From: Xylanimonas allomyrinae
GTDB taxonomy: Bacteria; Actinomycetota; Actinomycetes; Actinomycetales; Cellulomonadaceae
Assembly (NCBI RefSeq): GCF_004135345.1
Contig: NZ_CP035495.1
Span: forward strand, 620,001-684,000
Direction of reading: 5' to 3'
Length of the DNA stretch: 64,000 nt
Under the pieces are notes generated by a model, which was given only the letters and a program-made list of their open reading frames with translations, did no database searches and had not been told where the DNA came from. Position numbers and translations under genes: made by a program. Positions within the stretch are counted from its first letter, which is position 1. Every line of letters begins with the position of its first letter. Shown in pieces: positions 38,567-48,121 of this stretch.

Positions 38567-39201
38567 GCGCGTCGTTGCACGACGTCGTCGCACCGCGTCC
38601 CGCGACGCGGCGCGACGGCGCGTTCGCGGGCCGCATCTTCGACGTCGTGCGTGAGGACGTCGACCTCGGCGACGCCGGGACGGTGCTGCGCGAGTACGTC
38701 GACCACCCGGGTGCGGTCGCGATCGTCGCGCTCGACGCCGACGACAACGTCGCGCTGGTCGACCAGTACCGCCACCCGGTGCGCTCGGTGCTGTGGGAGA
38801 TCCCCGCCGGGCTGCTCGACGTCGAGGGCGAGGACGCGCAGCTCGCGGCCGCCCGTGAGCTGGCCGAGGAGGCCGACCTGCGCGCGGGACGCTGGGACGT
38901 GCTCGTGGACTTCCTGACCTCGCCCGGTGGCAGCAACGAGGCGCTGCGCGTGTTCCTCGCACGTGACCTGACGTCGGTGCCGGAGGCCGAGCGGCACGTG
39001 CGCACCGACGAGGAGGCCGCCATGCAGGTGCGCTGGGTGCCTCTCGACGAGGTCGTCGCGGGCGTGCTCGACGGGTCCCTGCACAACCCGTCGACGGCGG
39101 TGGGCGCGCTCGCCGCGGCCGCCGCGCGCGCCGGCGGGTGGGACGCGCTGCGTCCCGCAGACGCGCCCTGGCCGTACCGGCGCGGCGCCCTGCCGCGCTG
39201 A
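38563..39201 (+). CDS. NUDIX hydrolase, ADP-ribose pyrophosphatase-like
   Basis: A 212-residue hydrolase. The Nudix box lies at residues about 84-106 with [24 protein letters not shown]; it keeps the REL.EE core (G-x5-E-x7-REUxEE) with slight variation. [18 protein letters not shown] just before it is typical of ADP-ribose pyrophosphatases. The last about 20 residues ([15 protein letters not shown]) are a short extension. It is coupled to pyrG by a GTGA overlap; the same gene order occurs in mycobacteria (Rv1699-Rv1700). Confidence 0.9.
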   Translation: MSASLHDVVAPRPATRRDGAFAGRIFDVVREDVDLGDAGTVLREYVDHPGAVAIVALDADDNVALVDQYRHPVRSVLWEIPAGLLDVEGEDAQLAAARELAEEADLRAGRWDVLVDFLTSPGGSNEALRVFLARDLTSVPEAERHVRTDEEAAMQVRWVPLDEVVAGVLDGSLHNPSTAVGALAAAAARAGGWDALRPADAPWPYRRGALPR

Positions 39202-39211
39202 TCCCGCCCGG

Positions 39212-39232
39212 GCCCGCCACAGGCCGGCGGGC
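39212..39232. terminator. Possible terminator after the NUDIX gene
   Basis: GCCCGCC (39212-39218), 7-nt loop, GGCGGGC (39226-39232). Short stem without T tract. Confidence 0.4.
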
Positions 39233-39293
39233 GGCGGCGGCACACGACGTCACGCGGCCCGCCCGGTGGGGCGTCCGCGCAGGTTGCGCCAGT

Positions 39294-39299
39294 TAGGGT
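39294..39299 (+). promoter_or_regulatory. -10 box for the SARP-type regulator (leaderless)
   Basis: TAGGGT ends 6 nt before the GTG at 39306, which suggests a leaderless transcript. The -35 is not evident. Confidence 0.4.
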
Positions 39300-39305
39300 T
39301 GCCTC

Positions 39306-42300
39306 GTGCTCCACCCCGCCCCGCCCGCAGTCGGCGTCCTGGGACCCGTGACCGTCGCGGGTCCGGACGGGCCACGCCACCCGCGCGGCGAACGCGCCGC
39401 GGCGCTGCTGGTCGCGCTCGCGCTCGCGGACGGCCGGGCCGTGCCCGTCACGTCGCTGGTCGAGGACCTGTGGACCGACGGCATCCCCGCCGACCCTCGC
39501 GCCGCCCTGCAGTCGCTCGTCTCGCGGCTGCGCGCGACGGCGGGCGGCGCCGTCGTCGTCGCCCGGACCGGGGGTACGCGCTCGACGTGCCGAGCGACCT
39601 CGGCGCGGCCGAGGCCGAGCTGGCCGCGGCGCGGCAGGCGCTCGCGCACGGAGCCGCCGACGACGCCGCCGCGACCGCGCGGCGGGCGCTGGCACGCTGG
39701 CGGGGCACGCCCGGCGACGGCCTCGGCCCCGCGTTCGAGACCCTGGCGGGCGTGCTGCGCGCCACGGCGGAGCGGCTGCGTGACGACCTCGTCGCGGTGC
39801 ACCGCCAGGCCGCGGTCGCCCTGGGCGACCATGAGACCGTCGTCGCGCTCGCGACGCCCGCGTTCGACGCCGACCCGACCGACGAGGTCGCGGCACGCGA
39901 CCTGCTCACGGCGCTCGGCGCGCTCGGGCGCCGCGACGAGGCGGCGCGCGTCTACGCGCACCTGCGGCACGCGCTGGTCACCGAGCTGGGCAGCGACCCG
40001 TCCCCCGAGCTGGAGACCCTCGCCCGCAAGGCCGAGGCCACGGCGCCGGAACCCCGCGCCGCGGCGCCGGTGCCGCCGCGCGACGCGCGCGCCCTGCGCG
40101 CGGCGGGGCCCCCGCTGCTCGGCCGTGACGCCGACGTCGCCGCGGTGCTCGACGCCGTCGAGCGCCAGCGCCTGGTCACGATCCTCGGGCCGGGCGGGCT
40201 GGGCAAGACGCGCCTCGCGCTCGAGGTCGCCGGGCGCGTGCGCGACCGGACGCCCAGCGAGCCGCTCCAGGTCGCCGTCGCCGAGCTCGCCGGCGTGCGC
40301 ACCGACGACGACGTGCCGCTGGCGCTCGCGGACGCCCTCGGCATCGCGGCGACCACCACGGCGCGCATCCGCGACCGGATGCTGGCCGGTGACGCGCGCG
40401 ACCAGCTCCTGGAACGGGTGCGGTCGGTGCCGACGCTGCTCGTGCTCGACAACTGCGAGCACGTCGTGGCCGGGGCCGCGGAGTGGGCGGACGAGCTGCT
40501 CGCCTCGGCCCCCGGCCTGCGCGTGCTGACGACGTCGCGCGCCCCGCTGCGGCTCGCCGCCGAGCAGGTGTACGCACCCGCGCCGCTCGACGCGCGCGGC
40601 GCGGGCGCCGAGCTGTTCCGGCGGCGCGCCACGGCCGCGAGGCCGGGTGTCCACCTGCCCGACGACGTCGTCGTCAGGCTCGTCGAACGGCTCGACGGGC
40701 TGCCCCTGGCGATCGAGCTCGCCGCGGCGCGGGTGCGGACCCTGAGCGTCGAGGAGATCGAGGCGCACCTCGACGAGCGGTTCGCGCTGCTGCGCGGCGG
40801 CGACCCCACGGCCCCCGAACGGCACCGCACCCTGGAGGCCGTCATCGCGTGGAGCTGGAACCTGCTCGACCCCGCGCAGCAGGAGCTGTGGCGGCGCGTG
40901 GCCGTGCTTCCCGACGGCTTCTCCGCGCGGGCGGCGGCGGTGCTCGGCCGTCTCGACCCGGGAGCCCGGCCGTTCGACGCGCTCGACGACCTGGACGCGC
41001 TCGTGACGCAGTCGATCGCGGCCGCGACCGACGTGCCGGGCGGGACGCGCTACCGCATGCTCGAGACGGTCCGCGAGCTGGGCCTCGTGCGGCTCGACGA
41101 GGCCGGCGAGGCGCCCGCGGTGCACGCCGCGCTGTGGGCGTGGGCGACCGAGGTCGCGGACCGCTGCTCGAGCGCCCTGCTCGGGCCGGGCCAGCTCGAC
41201 GCGCTCGACGAGATCGTGCGTGAGCACGAGAACCTGCTCTTCGCGCTGCGTGCTGCGGCGGCACCCGCAGACGGGCCGTTCCGGGCCGGTGCGTCCGCGG
41301 CGCAGCGACCGGACGTCGTCGTGCGCGTCTTCGTCTCGCTCGCCGGGCTGTGGCTGCTGCACGGCGCCCCGGAGCGGGCGGCGGGGCTCGCCTCGGCGGT
41401 CGCCGATGCCGCCACCTGGTGGGACGTGCCGCGATCCGACCGCGACCGCGCCGCGCTCGCCTTCGTGTTCGCGGGCGTGTCGCGCTTCATGGAGGGCGGG
41501 CCCGGGGCCGCCCGGCTGCTCGCCCGCCTGGTGCGCCTGCTGCGCACCGACGACGCCGACCCGGCCGGGACCACCATCGGGCGCCGGACACGGCTCGTGG
41601 CCCGGACGCTGCTGGCCGCGCTCGGACGCGAGCTCGACGACGTCGTGCAGGTCATGGCTGCGCTGCGCCAGGACGACGATCCGTTCCTCGTCTTCATGGC
41701 CCACGCGGCCCTCGCGCAGGAGGCCGAGAACGACGGACGCCTCGCCGACTCCGTCCGGCTGGCGATCACCGCGTACGAGGCGGCCGAGCCCGTGGGCGAC
41801 GTCGCCTCCCGCGCGTTCGCGGCCATGCTCGCTGCCTCGGGGCTCAGCGAGGACGGCGACTCGGTCGCCGCCGTCGTGTGGTCGGCCCGCGCCCGCGCTG
41901 GGCTGGGGCGGATCGGCACCGGGGACGCGGCCCGCATGCTCGACTGGATCGACCTCGCCGCGGCGCTCGACCGCGGCGACCTCGCGGAGGCCGAGCGGCT
42001 GTGCGAGTCGCTCGACGACGCCGACGGCGAGGCCGTGCGCGGAGGAGGGGGAGTGGAGGGCAAAGCCGTCGTGTTTGCCGGTCGCGCCGAGGTGGCGCAC
42101 GCGCGCGGCGATGTCGCCGGGGCGCTCGAGGCGTACCGGCAGGCCCGGGAGGCGCTCGCGGGCGAGGAGGGGCCGGCGGCCCCGTGGGCGATCATGATGG
42201 GTGCGGCGTCGGCGGTCCGTCTCGCGCAGGCCGGGCGCCGCGCGGAGGCGCTCGACGCGGCGCGTGACGCGAGCCGGCGGGCGTCGTCGTTCATGGCGTT

Positions 42301-42610
42301 CTGGGCTGCGCGCGGCGTGGACCGTCCGGTGCTGGGCACGACGTGCGTCGGTGCGGCCGCCGCGCTGGCGCTGGGCGCCGAGGCGGCGCCCGCCGACGTG
42401 GACCTGGGCCTGGAGCTGCTGTGCCTCGGGGACGCGCTCGGCGCGCGCCAGGACCTGGCGGCGCTGCGCCGCGAGCCGCTGCGCGCCGCGCTCGCGGCGT
42501 GCCACGGCGCGGCACTGGATGCCGCGGTCGTGCGGGTCGCGGCGCTCGATCGAGAGGACCACCCGGCGCGGGCGCTGGCCCTGCTGGAGTCGTTCGCCGG
42601 CCCCGCCTGA
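39306..42610 (+). CDS. AfsR/SARP-type regulator with BTAD and NTPase domains, single-base frameshift near 39572
   Basis: A 1101-residue regulator after correction. Residues about 1-95 form an OmpR-like winged helix (VGVLGPVTVAGPDGPRHPRG...ALQSLVSRLRATAG). About 100-240 is the BTAD domain (DDLVAVHRQAAVALGDHETVVALATPAF...VYAHLRHALVTELGSDPSPEL). The NB-ARC-like ATPase follows with Walker A TILGPGGLGKTRLALEVAG near residue 293 and LLVLDNCEHV (Walker B) near residue 378. The C-terminal half is TPR-like helices. The start frame fails after RTGG; one more G in GGGGG (39570-39574) restores GYALDVPSDLG. It is convergent with a DrrAB-type exporter whose promoter carries direct repeats typical of SARP sites, so it may control that exporter. 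Confidence 0.87.
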
Positions 42611-42619
42611 CGCATGCGA

Positions 42620-42652
42620 CCGGCCCCCGGCAGCGATGCTGCCGAGGGCCGG
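42620..42652. terminator. Bidirectional terminator between convergent genes
   Basis: CCGGCCCCCGGCAGC, loop GAT, GCTGCCGAGGGCCGG: a 15-bp stem with one mismatch, placed between the stops at 42610 and 42666. Confidence 0.8.
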
Positions 42653-42665
42653 CCGGGCGAGCGGG

Positions 42666-43490
42666 CTACGCCTTGCGCATGTAGGCGCGCACGGCCAGCG
42701 GGGCGAAGACCACGACGACGACGGCGGCTCCGGCCAGGGCGAGGAGCACGTCGCTGCCGCCCGAGCCGCCCGACGCCAGCTCGCGCACCGCGGTGACCAG
42801 GTGCGAGACGGGGTTGACGTTGACGAACCCCCGCAGCCAGCTCGGCAGGGTGTCGGCCGGCACGAAGGCGTTGGACAGGAACGTCAGCGGGAACATGATC
42901 AGCATCGAGATGCCCTGCACCGACGAGGCCGTGCGGGCGATCATGCCGAAGAACGCCCAGATCCAGCTCACGGCCCACGCGACGAGCATCACCAGGAGCG
43001 CGGCGGCGATCACGCGGAGCGCGCCGCCGTCCGGGCGCCAGCCCATGATCAGACCCATGACGATGGTCAGCGTCGTGGCGATGAAGTAGCGCACGGTGTC
43101 CGCGAGCAGGGCACCGGCCAGCGGCGCGATGCGCGCGATGGGCAGCGACCGGAAGCGGTCGAACACGCCCTTGTCCATGTCCTCACGGAGCTGGGTGCCC
43201 GTGACGACCGACGTCGTGATGACGGTCTGCACGAGGATGCCGGGGATGATCGTCGGCAGGTAGTCGGTGACGCTGCCGGCGATGGCGCCGCCGAAGATGT
43301 ACGTGAACATCAGCGTGAAGATGATCGGCTGCAACGTCACGTCGAAGAGCTGCTCGGGCGTGCGGCGGATCTTCACCAGCCCTCGCCAGGCCATGGTCAG
43401 GGACTGCGAGACCGTCGTGGCGAACGTGACGGGGTGCGCGGCGTGGGCACGCGACGTGCCGACGGCGGTGGGAACGGTCAGGGTGGTCAT
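42666..43490 (-). CDS. DrrB-type ABC-2 exporter permease
   Basis: A 274-residue membrane protein with six predicted helices and the ABC-2 signature region FDVTLQPIIFTLMFTYIFGGAIAG near residue 45 and GILVQTVITTSVVTGTQLREDMDKGVFDRFRSLPIARIAPL near residues 85-125, typical of daunorubicin-resistance DrrB permeases. The C-terminus reads MFPLTFLSNAFVPADTLPSWLRGFVNVNPVSH, another family hallmark. It forms an exporter with the ATPase encoded just upstream (ATGA overlap). Substrate unknown; hydrophobic drugs or lipids are typical. Confidence 0.9.
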   Translation of the reverse strand: MTTLTVPTAVGTSRAHAAHPVTFATTVSQSLTMAWRGLVKIRRTPEQLFDVTLQPIIFTLMFTYIFGGAIAGSVTDYLPTIIPGILVQTVITTSVVTGTQLREDMDKGVFDRFRSLPIARIAPLAGALLADTVRYFIATTLTIVMGLIMGWRPDGGALRVIAAALLVMLVAWAVSWIWAFFGMIARTASSVQGISMLIMFPLTFLSNAFVPADTLPSWLRGFVNVNPVSHLVTAVRELASGGSGGSDVLLALAGAAVVVVVFAPLAVRAYMRKA

Positions 43491-44470
43491 GCGAGCACCT
43501 TCTCTGCGGCGTGGGCGTCGTCGTCGCTGGTCGCGGCGTGCCCGGTGAGGGTGAGGAAGACCTCGTCGAGCGACGGCTTGGCGAGCGCCAGCTCGAGCAC
43601 CTCGACGCCGGCCTCGCGCAGGCGCAGCAGCACCTCGGTGACGACCGTCGAGTCGTCGACGGGCACGGACACGCGCAGGCCGTCGGCGAGCGGCGTGGAC
43701 GAGGGCGCCTGCCCGACGACGGAGAGCAGCACGCCCCGGGCCCGGTCGGCGCCCTGGCGGGCGATGGTCACCTGCAGGGACTGCTGGCCGACCGAGCGCT
43801 TGAGCTCGTCGGCCGTGCCCTCGGCGACGACGCGGCCGCGGTCGATGACGGCGATCCGGTCGGCGAGCTGGTCGGCCTCGTCGAGGTACTGCGTGGTGAG
43901 CAGCACCGTCGAGCCGTCCGCGACCAGGCGGCGGATGGTGTCCCACATCTGGTTGCGGGTGCGCGGGTCGAGACCCGTGGTGGGCTCGTCGAGGAAGATG
44001 AGCGGCGGCTGCGCGATGAGGCTCGCGGCCAGGTCGAGACGGCGGCGCATGCCGCCGCTGAACGCCTTGAGCGGCTTGCGTGCGGCCTCGGTCAGCGCGA
44101 ACTCCTCGAGCAGCTCGACCGACTTGGCCTTGGCCGCGCGGCTCGACAGGCCCAGCAGCCGGCCGAAGATCACGAGGTTCTCGGTGGCGGACAGGGTCTC
44201 GTCGACCGATGCGTACTGGCCGGTCACGCCGATGAGGGAGCGCACGGTCTGCGGGTCGCGGACGACGTCGCGCCCGAAGACCCGGGCGTGGCCGCCGTCG
44301 GGCCGCAGGAGCGTGGCGAGCATGCGGATGGTGGTGGTCTTTCCGGCGCCGTTGGGGCCCAGGACGCCGTAGACCGAGCCGGTCGCCACCGTCAGGTCCA
44401 CGCCGTCGACGGCGCGGTTGGCGCCGAAGACCTTGACGAGGCCCTCGGCCTCGATCGCGGGTGTGTTCAT
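43487..44470 (-). CDS. DrrA-type ABC exporter ATPase
   Basis: A 327-residue ATP-binding subunit. Walker A VLGPNGAGKTTTIRMLATLL near residue 38, Q-loop GVTGQYASVD, signature FSGGMRRRLDLAASL near residue 138 and Walker B LIFLDEPTTGLDPRTRNQ near residue 160. The C-terminal REAGVEVLELALAKPSLDEVFLTLTGH is the DrrA-specific CREEM-type end found in drug exporters. The ATG at 44470 was chosen; an in-frame upstream GTG at 44500 would put the operator repeats inside the gene. Co-transcribed with the permease gene. Confidence 0.93.
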   Translation of the reverse strand: MNTPAIEAEGLVKVFGANRAVDGVDLTVATGSVYGVLGPNGAGKTTTIRMLATLLRPDGGHARVFGRDVVRDPQTVRSLIGVTGQYASVDETLSATENLVIFGRLLGLSSRAAKAKSVELLEEFALTEAARKPLKAFSGGMRRRLDLAASLIAQPPLIFLDEPTTGLDPRTRNQMWDTIRRLVADGSTVLLTTQYLDEADQLADRIAVIDRGRVVAEGTADELKRSVGQQSLQVTIARQGADRARGVLLSVVGQAPSSTPLADGLRVSVPVDDSTVVTEVLLRLREAGVEVLELALAKPSLDEVFLTLTGHAATSDDDAHAAEKVLA

Positions 44471-44493
44471 GCCCCCCACGATGGGCGAGGCCG

Positions 44494-44531
44494 CTGTCAC
44501 GGCCCTGTCACGGGCCTGTCATGCGCTGTCA
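44494..44531 (-). promoter_or_regulatory. Four phased TGACAG repeats upstream of the drrAB-type operon
   Basis: On the minus strand TGACAG occurs at 44531, 44521, 44510 and 44499 (5' ends), that is with spacings of 10, 11 and 11 bp, one helical turn each. The last copy ends 23 nt before the ATG at 44470. Direct hexamer/heptamer repeats at 11-bp period next to the -10 region are the known DNA target style of SARP regulators, and such a regulator is the convergent neighbour. Binding is inference. Confidence 0.6.
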
Positions 44532-44563
44532 GCGCGCCGTCTCGCCCGCGCGCGGCGCGATGG

Positions 44564-45493
44564 TCAGGCGCGTGTGCGCAGGTGGAGCACCGTGTTCGCG
44601 GTCGCCCACAGCAGCAGCGCGGACCCGGCCATGTGGAAACCCACGAGCAGCGCGGGCAGGCCCGTGAAGTACTGCGTGTATCCGATGGCGCCCTGGGCGG
44701 CGGTGACGACGACGAGCAGCCAGGCGGCGCGGCGGGCCGCCGCGACCTGCGGCGTCGTCGTCGTGCGGTGCAGCAGCACGAGCAGCAGCGCCAGCGTCAG
44801 CACGAACAGCCACACCGTTCCCGAGTGGGACCGCGTGATCGCCTGGGGGTCGAGCGCGAAGCGGTAGCCGACGGTCGTGTCGCCGGAGTGCGGTCCCGAG
44901 CCGGTGACGAGCACACCGAGGGTGACGACGGGCACCAGCAGCACCGCGAGAACGCGCGCGGCCCCGGTCGTGGCGCGGCCGGCGACGGCGACGGGTTCCC
45001 CGTCGCCCTCGCCGTGGCGGTGCAGCAGGTAGGCCGAGCACCACACGAGCGCCGCGGACACCCCGAAGTGCAGCGACACCCAGCGCGGGTCGAGCTCGAG
45101 CAGCACGACGACGCCGCCGATGACGGCCTGGGCCACCACGCCCAGCAGGGGGACGAGGCCCAGCGCACGGTAGGCGTTCGATCGCGTCCGGTCGGTCCAC
45201 ACCAGCGCGAGCACCGCGAGCGCGAGGACCAGCAGGACGCCGGTCAGCGTGCGGTTCCCGAACTCGACGAACGCGTGGTACGTCGTGGCCGGGTGGTACT
45301 GGGGCGTGAAGTGCCCGGGGGTGCAGAAGGGCCAGTCGGAGCAGCCCAGGCCCGAGCCGGTCAGGCGGACGGCACCGCCCGTGACGATGATGAGCACCTG
45401 CCCGATCACGTTGGCGATCAGCACGCCGCGGGTCCAGCCGCGGAATCGGGCCAGGACGTCACGAGACTCGGGCGGGGTGGCGGTCGCGGTCAC
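44564..45493 (-). CDS. ctaA: Heme A synthase (COX15/CtaA family)
   Basis: A 309-residue integral membrane protein with eight predicted helices that oxidises heme O to heme A for cytochrome aa3 oxidase. The first helix holds ANVIGQVLIIVTGGAVRLTGSGLGCSDWPFCTPG (about residues 23-56), the actinobacterial CtaA signature with a conserved cysteine pair. Heme-ligand histidines appear in YHAFVEFGNRTLTG near residue 66, SLHFGVSAALVW near residue 130 and FHMAGSALLLW near the end. GTG at 45493 was taken as start; an in-frame GTG at 45502 is also possible. Confidence 0.93.
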   Translation of the reverse strand: MTATATPPESRDVLARFRGWTRGVLIANVIGQVLIIVTGGAVRLTGSGLGCSDWPFCTPGHFTPQYHPATTYHAFVEFGNRTLTGVLLVLALAVLALVWTDRTRSNAYRALGLVPLLGVVAQAVIGGVVVLLELDPRWVSLHFGVSAALVWCSAYLLHRHGEGDGEPVAVAGRATTGAARVLAVLLVPVVTLGVLVTGSGPHSGDTTVGYRFALDPQAITRSHSGTVWLFVLTLALLLVLLHRTTTTPQVAAARRAAWLLVVVTAAQGAIGYTQYFTGLPALLVGFHMAGSALLLWATANTVLHLRTRA

Positions 45494-45587
45494 GGCGTCC
45501 ACGCTAGCGCCCGCGACCGGCGCGACGAGCCGGGTCCGGGACGTGCGGATGTGAGATTGCCCGCTCGCCGCGGCCGGACCGGACCGG

Positions 45588-46349
45588 TCACTGCCACCGG
45601 AACAGCCGCGCGGCGCTCCACCCGAACGCGGCGGTCCAGGCGGTGAGCACCACGATCGAGGCCACCGGCACGCCGCCGCCGAGCAGCGCGCCGCGCATGG
45701 CCTCGCCCAGCGCACCCGAGGGCAGCAGCGCGGCGACGTGTGCGAGGGGGCCGGGCATGCGGTCGGGCGGGACGAGCACGCCGCCTCCGGCGATGAGCAG
45801 CACGAGCACGAGGTTGGCGACGGCGAGCACGCCCTCGGCGCGCAGGACGCCCGCGATGAGCAGTGCGAGCGCCGTGAACGCGGCCGTGCCCAGCAGCCCG
45901 GCGCCGACGGCGGCCGCGACGCCCGCGGTGTGCGGGTGCCAGCCGAGGGCGAGCGCCACGGCCGTGATGACGACCGCCTGGACGACCTCGACGGCGAGGA
46001 CGCCGAGCACCTTGCCGGCGAGCAGGCCGCCGCGGCCGAGCGGCGTCGTGGCCAGCAGCCGCAGCACGCCGTTGCGCCGGTCGAACGCCGTGGCGATCGC
46101 CTGGGAGGTGAACGCCGTCGACATCACGGCGACCGCGATGACGCCCGGCGTGGCGAAGTCCACGCGGGTGGCGCCCGCGGTGTCGAGCTCGAAGATCGAC
46201 GTGCGCACGAGCCCCACGAGCAGGAACAGCGGCAGAGCGATCGTCACGAGGAGCTGCTCGCCGTTGCGCAGGATGGTGCGCGTCTCGAATCCGGCCTGGG
46301 CGGCGACGCGGCGCCAGGCGGGTGCCGCGACGGCAGGAGCGTGGGTCAT
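45588..46349 (-). CDS. ABC-2 type exporter permease
   Basis: A 253-residue membrane protein with six predicted helices. EQLLVTIALPLFLLVGLVRTS near residue 29 and FTSQAIATAFDRRNGVLRLLATTPLGRGGLLAGKVLGVL near residues 74-113 match ABC-2 permeases. It is coupled to the ATPase gene (ATGA overlap). The same ABC pair between ctaA and sufR occurs in mycobacteria (Rv1457c-Rv1458c region), so the association with SUF and heme genes is old, though the transported molecule is unknown. Confidence 0.88.
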   Translation of the reverse strand: MTHAPAVAAPAWRRVAAQAGFETRTILRNGEQLLVTIALPLFLLVGLVRTSIFELDTAGATRVDFATPGVIAVAVMSTAFTSQAIATAFDRRNGVLRLLATTPLGRGGLLAGKVLGVLAVEVVQAVVITAVALALGWHPHTAGVAAAVGAGLLGTAAFTALALLIAGVLRAEGVLAVANLVLVLLIAGGGVLVPPDRMPGPLAHVAALLPSGALGEAMRGALLGGGVPVASIVVLTAWTAAFGWSAARLFRWQ

Positions 46350-47212
46350 CGCAGGTGCCTCCCGGTGAGGTCGAGGAACACGTCCTCGAGCGTGCGGCGC
46401 CCGACGCTCACGCTCGGGTCGACGACGCCGCGCCCGGTGAGCCAGTCCGTCAGCACGGCGATGTCGAGGCCCGCGGGTGCGGCGAACCGGACGGTCACCT
46501 CGGTGTCCCCGCCGCCGTCGCGGGCCAGCAGCTCGGGCACGGTGCCCGAGGCGATGACCTTGCCGTGGTCGACGACGTGGACGACGTCGGCCAGCGCCTC
46601 GGCCTCGTCCATGAGGTGGGTGGTGAGCACGACGGCGACGCCGTCGGCCCGCAGCTCGCGCACCAGGTCCCACACGGCGTGCCTCGACTGCGGGTCCATG
46701 CCCGCGCTGGGCTCGTCGAGGAACACCAGGTCGGGCCGGCCGACGACGGCGCACGCGAGCGCGAGCCGCTGCCGCTGCCCGCCCGACAGCCGCCGCACGG
46801 CGGTGCGCGAGAACGAGGCGATGCCGAGCCGTTCGACGAGCTCGCCGACGTCACGCGGGGCCGTGTACATCGCGGCCACGTGCCGCAGCACCTCGAGCGC
46901 GCGCGCACCGCTGGGCAGGCCGCCGTCCTGCAGCATGACGCCGACGCGCGGGCGCAGCGCGGCCGCGTGGGCGCGCGGGTCGCGGCCCAGGACGCGCACG
47001 GTGCCGGCGTCGGGCGTGCGCAGGCCCTCGCAGCACTCGATGGTGGTGGTCTTGCCGGCACCGTTGGGGCCGAGGACGGCCGTGACCTCGCCGGCGCGTG
47101 CGGTCAGTGCGAGCCCGTCGACGACGGCGCGGCCGGCGTAGCGCTTGACGAGCCCGTCCACCTCCAGGGCGGCGCCGGGCGCGCGCGGGAGCGGTGCGGA
47201 GGGGGAGGGCAC
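46346..47212 (-). CDS. ABC exporter ATPase
   Basis: A 288-residue ATP-binding subunit. Walker A VLGPNGAGKTTTIECCEGLR near residue 46, signature LSGGQRQRLALACAVVGRPD near residue 142, Walker B LVFLDEPSAGMDPQSRH near residue 162, and a switch histidine in VLTTHLMDEAEALAD near residue 193. A C-terminal VGRRTLEDVFLDLTGRHLR matches multidrug-type exporters. GTG start, with the divergent sufR promoter region directly upstream, so this operon and sufR could share regulation. Confidence 0.9.
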   Translation of the reverse strand: MPSPSAPLPRAPGAALEVDGLVKRYAGRAVVDGLALTARAGEVTAVLGPNGAGKTTTIECCEGLRTPDAGTVRVLGRDPRAHAAALRPRVGVMLQDGGLPSGARALEVLRHVAAMYTAPRDVGELVERLGIASFSRTAVRRLSGGQRQRLALACAVVGRPDLVFLDEPSAGMDPQSRHAVWDLVRELRADGVAVVLTTHLMDEAEALADVVHVVDHGKVIASGTVPELLARDGGGDTEVTVRFAAPAGLDIAVLTDWLTGRGVVDPSVSVGRRTLEDVFLDLTGRHLR

Positions 47213-47269
47213 GTGGTGATCGTACGGGTCCGGCCGGGTGCGGCGGTCTCGAAGTGAGGTAACCCTTGC

Positions 47270-47300
47270 TTGACACGGTGGATTACGCAACAGGTATGTT
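47270..47300 (+). promoter_or_regulatory. sufR/suf operon promoter
   Basis: TTGACA (47270-47275) is a perfect -35. The best -10 is TATGTT (47295-47300) at a long 19-nt spacing, a geometry often used by regulated promoters. The region 47261-47310 is clearly AT-rich. SufR autorepression is expected but no operator consensus was confirmed. Confidence 0.6.
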
Positions 47301-47365
47301 CCGTATATCGCGTGCGGCGCTCGGCCGTGTGCGGATCCGACGACAGACGCCAGGGGGTGAGGACT

Positions 47366-48121
47366 GTGAGCACACCTGCCCACGCCGACCCCGACGGCGT
47401 TCCCCTGGAGGCCGCCGACGACTCGGCCGAGTCGACGCGCCGGCGGGTCCTGGAGCTCGTCGCGAGCGACGGCCCCGTCACGGCCGCGGACCTGGCCACG
47501 TGCCTGGGCCTCACGGCCGCCGGCGTGCGGCGCCACCTCGCCCAGCTCGAGGACGACGGCACCATCACCGTGCACGCCGCCCCCGGCGTCGCACCCGTGC
47601 GGCGCGGGCGGCCGGCGCGCGCCTACGTCGTGACCACGGTCGGTCAGGCCGAGCTGCACGACGCCTACTCCGACCTCGCCGTCCAGGCGCTGCGGCACCT
47701 GCGCGCCGTGGGCGGGGACGCCGCCGTCACGGTCTTCGCGGCCCACCGGTACGACGACCTCGTCGAACGCGTCGGGCCACGGCTCGCGTCCACCGACCCT
47801 GCTGAGCGGGCGGGCCAGCTCGCCGCGGCGCTCTCCGAAGAGGGCTACGCGGCCTCCGTGCGACCCGTCGCGGGCGCCACGCTCGTGCCGATCGCCCAGC
47901 TGTGCCAGGGCCACTGCCCCGTGCAGCACGTCGCCGAGGAGTTCCCGGAGCTGTGCGAGGCGGAGGCCCGCGCGTTCTCCGAGCTGCTGGGCACCCACGT
48001 CCAGCGCCTGGCCACCATCGCGGGCGGCGCCCACGCCTGCGTCACGAACCTCCCCCTGGGCACCGCCCATCACGCCACTCTGGGCGTCGCCCAGCACGCA
48101 CCCGCGGAAGGAACACGATGA
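47366..48121 (+). CDS. sufR: SufR-family iron-sulfur transcriptional repressor
   Basis: A 251-residue DeoR/ArsR-like winged-helix protein. The DNA-binding domain ([42 protein letters not shown]) covers residues about 23-65. The cluster-binding cysteines lie in [22 protein letters not shown] near residues 174-195 and in HACVTNLP near residue 228, the arrangement expected for a [4Fe-4S] sensor. It should repress the suf operon when clusters are plentiful. GTG start chosen next to a GGGGGTGAGGA ribosome site. The stop overlaps sufB (ATGA). Confidence 0.92.
   Translation: MSTPAHADPDGVPLEAADDSAESTRRRVLELVASDGPVTAADLATCLGLTAAGVRRHLAQLEDDGTITVHAAPGVAPVRRGRPARAYVVTTVGQAELHDAYSDLAVQALRHLRAVGGDAAVTVFAAHRYDDLVERVGPRLASTDPAERAGQLAAALSEEGYAASVRPVAGATLVPIAQLCQGHCPVQHVAEEFPELCEAEARAFSELLGTHVQRLATIAGGAHACVTNLPLGTAHHATLGVAQHAPAEGTR

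Noticed and set aside
36248-39253. A 1001-codon open frame on the minus strand across murJ, pyrG and the NUDIX gene
   Set aside because: It is a shadow frame opposite conserved plus-strand genes with clear family motifs. Long antisense frames are common when GC is this high.
39293-42562. A 1089-codon minus-strand frame opposite the SARP-type regulator
   Set aside because: Same reason; the plus strand encodes recognisable winged-helix, BTAD and ATPase domains.
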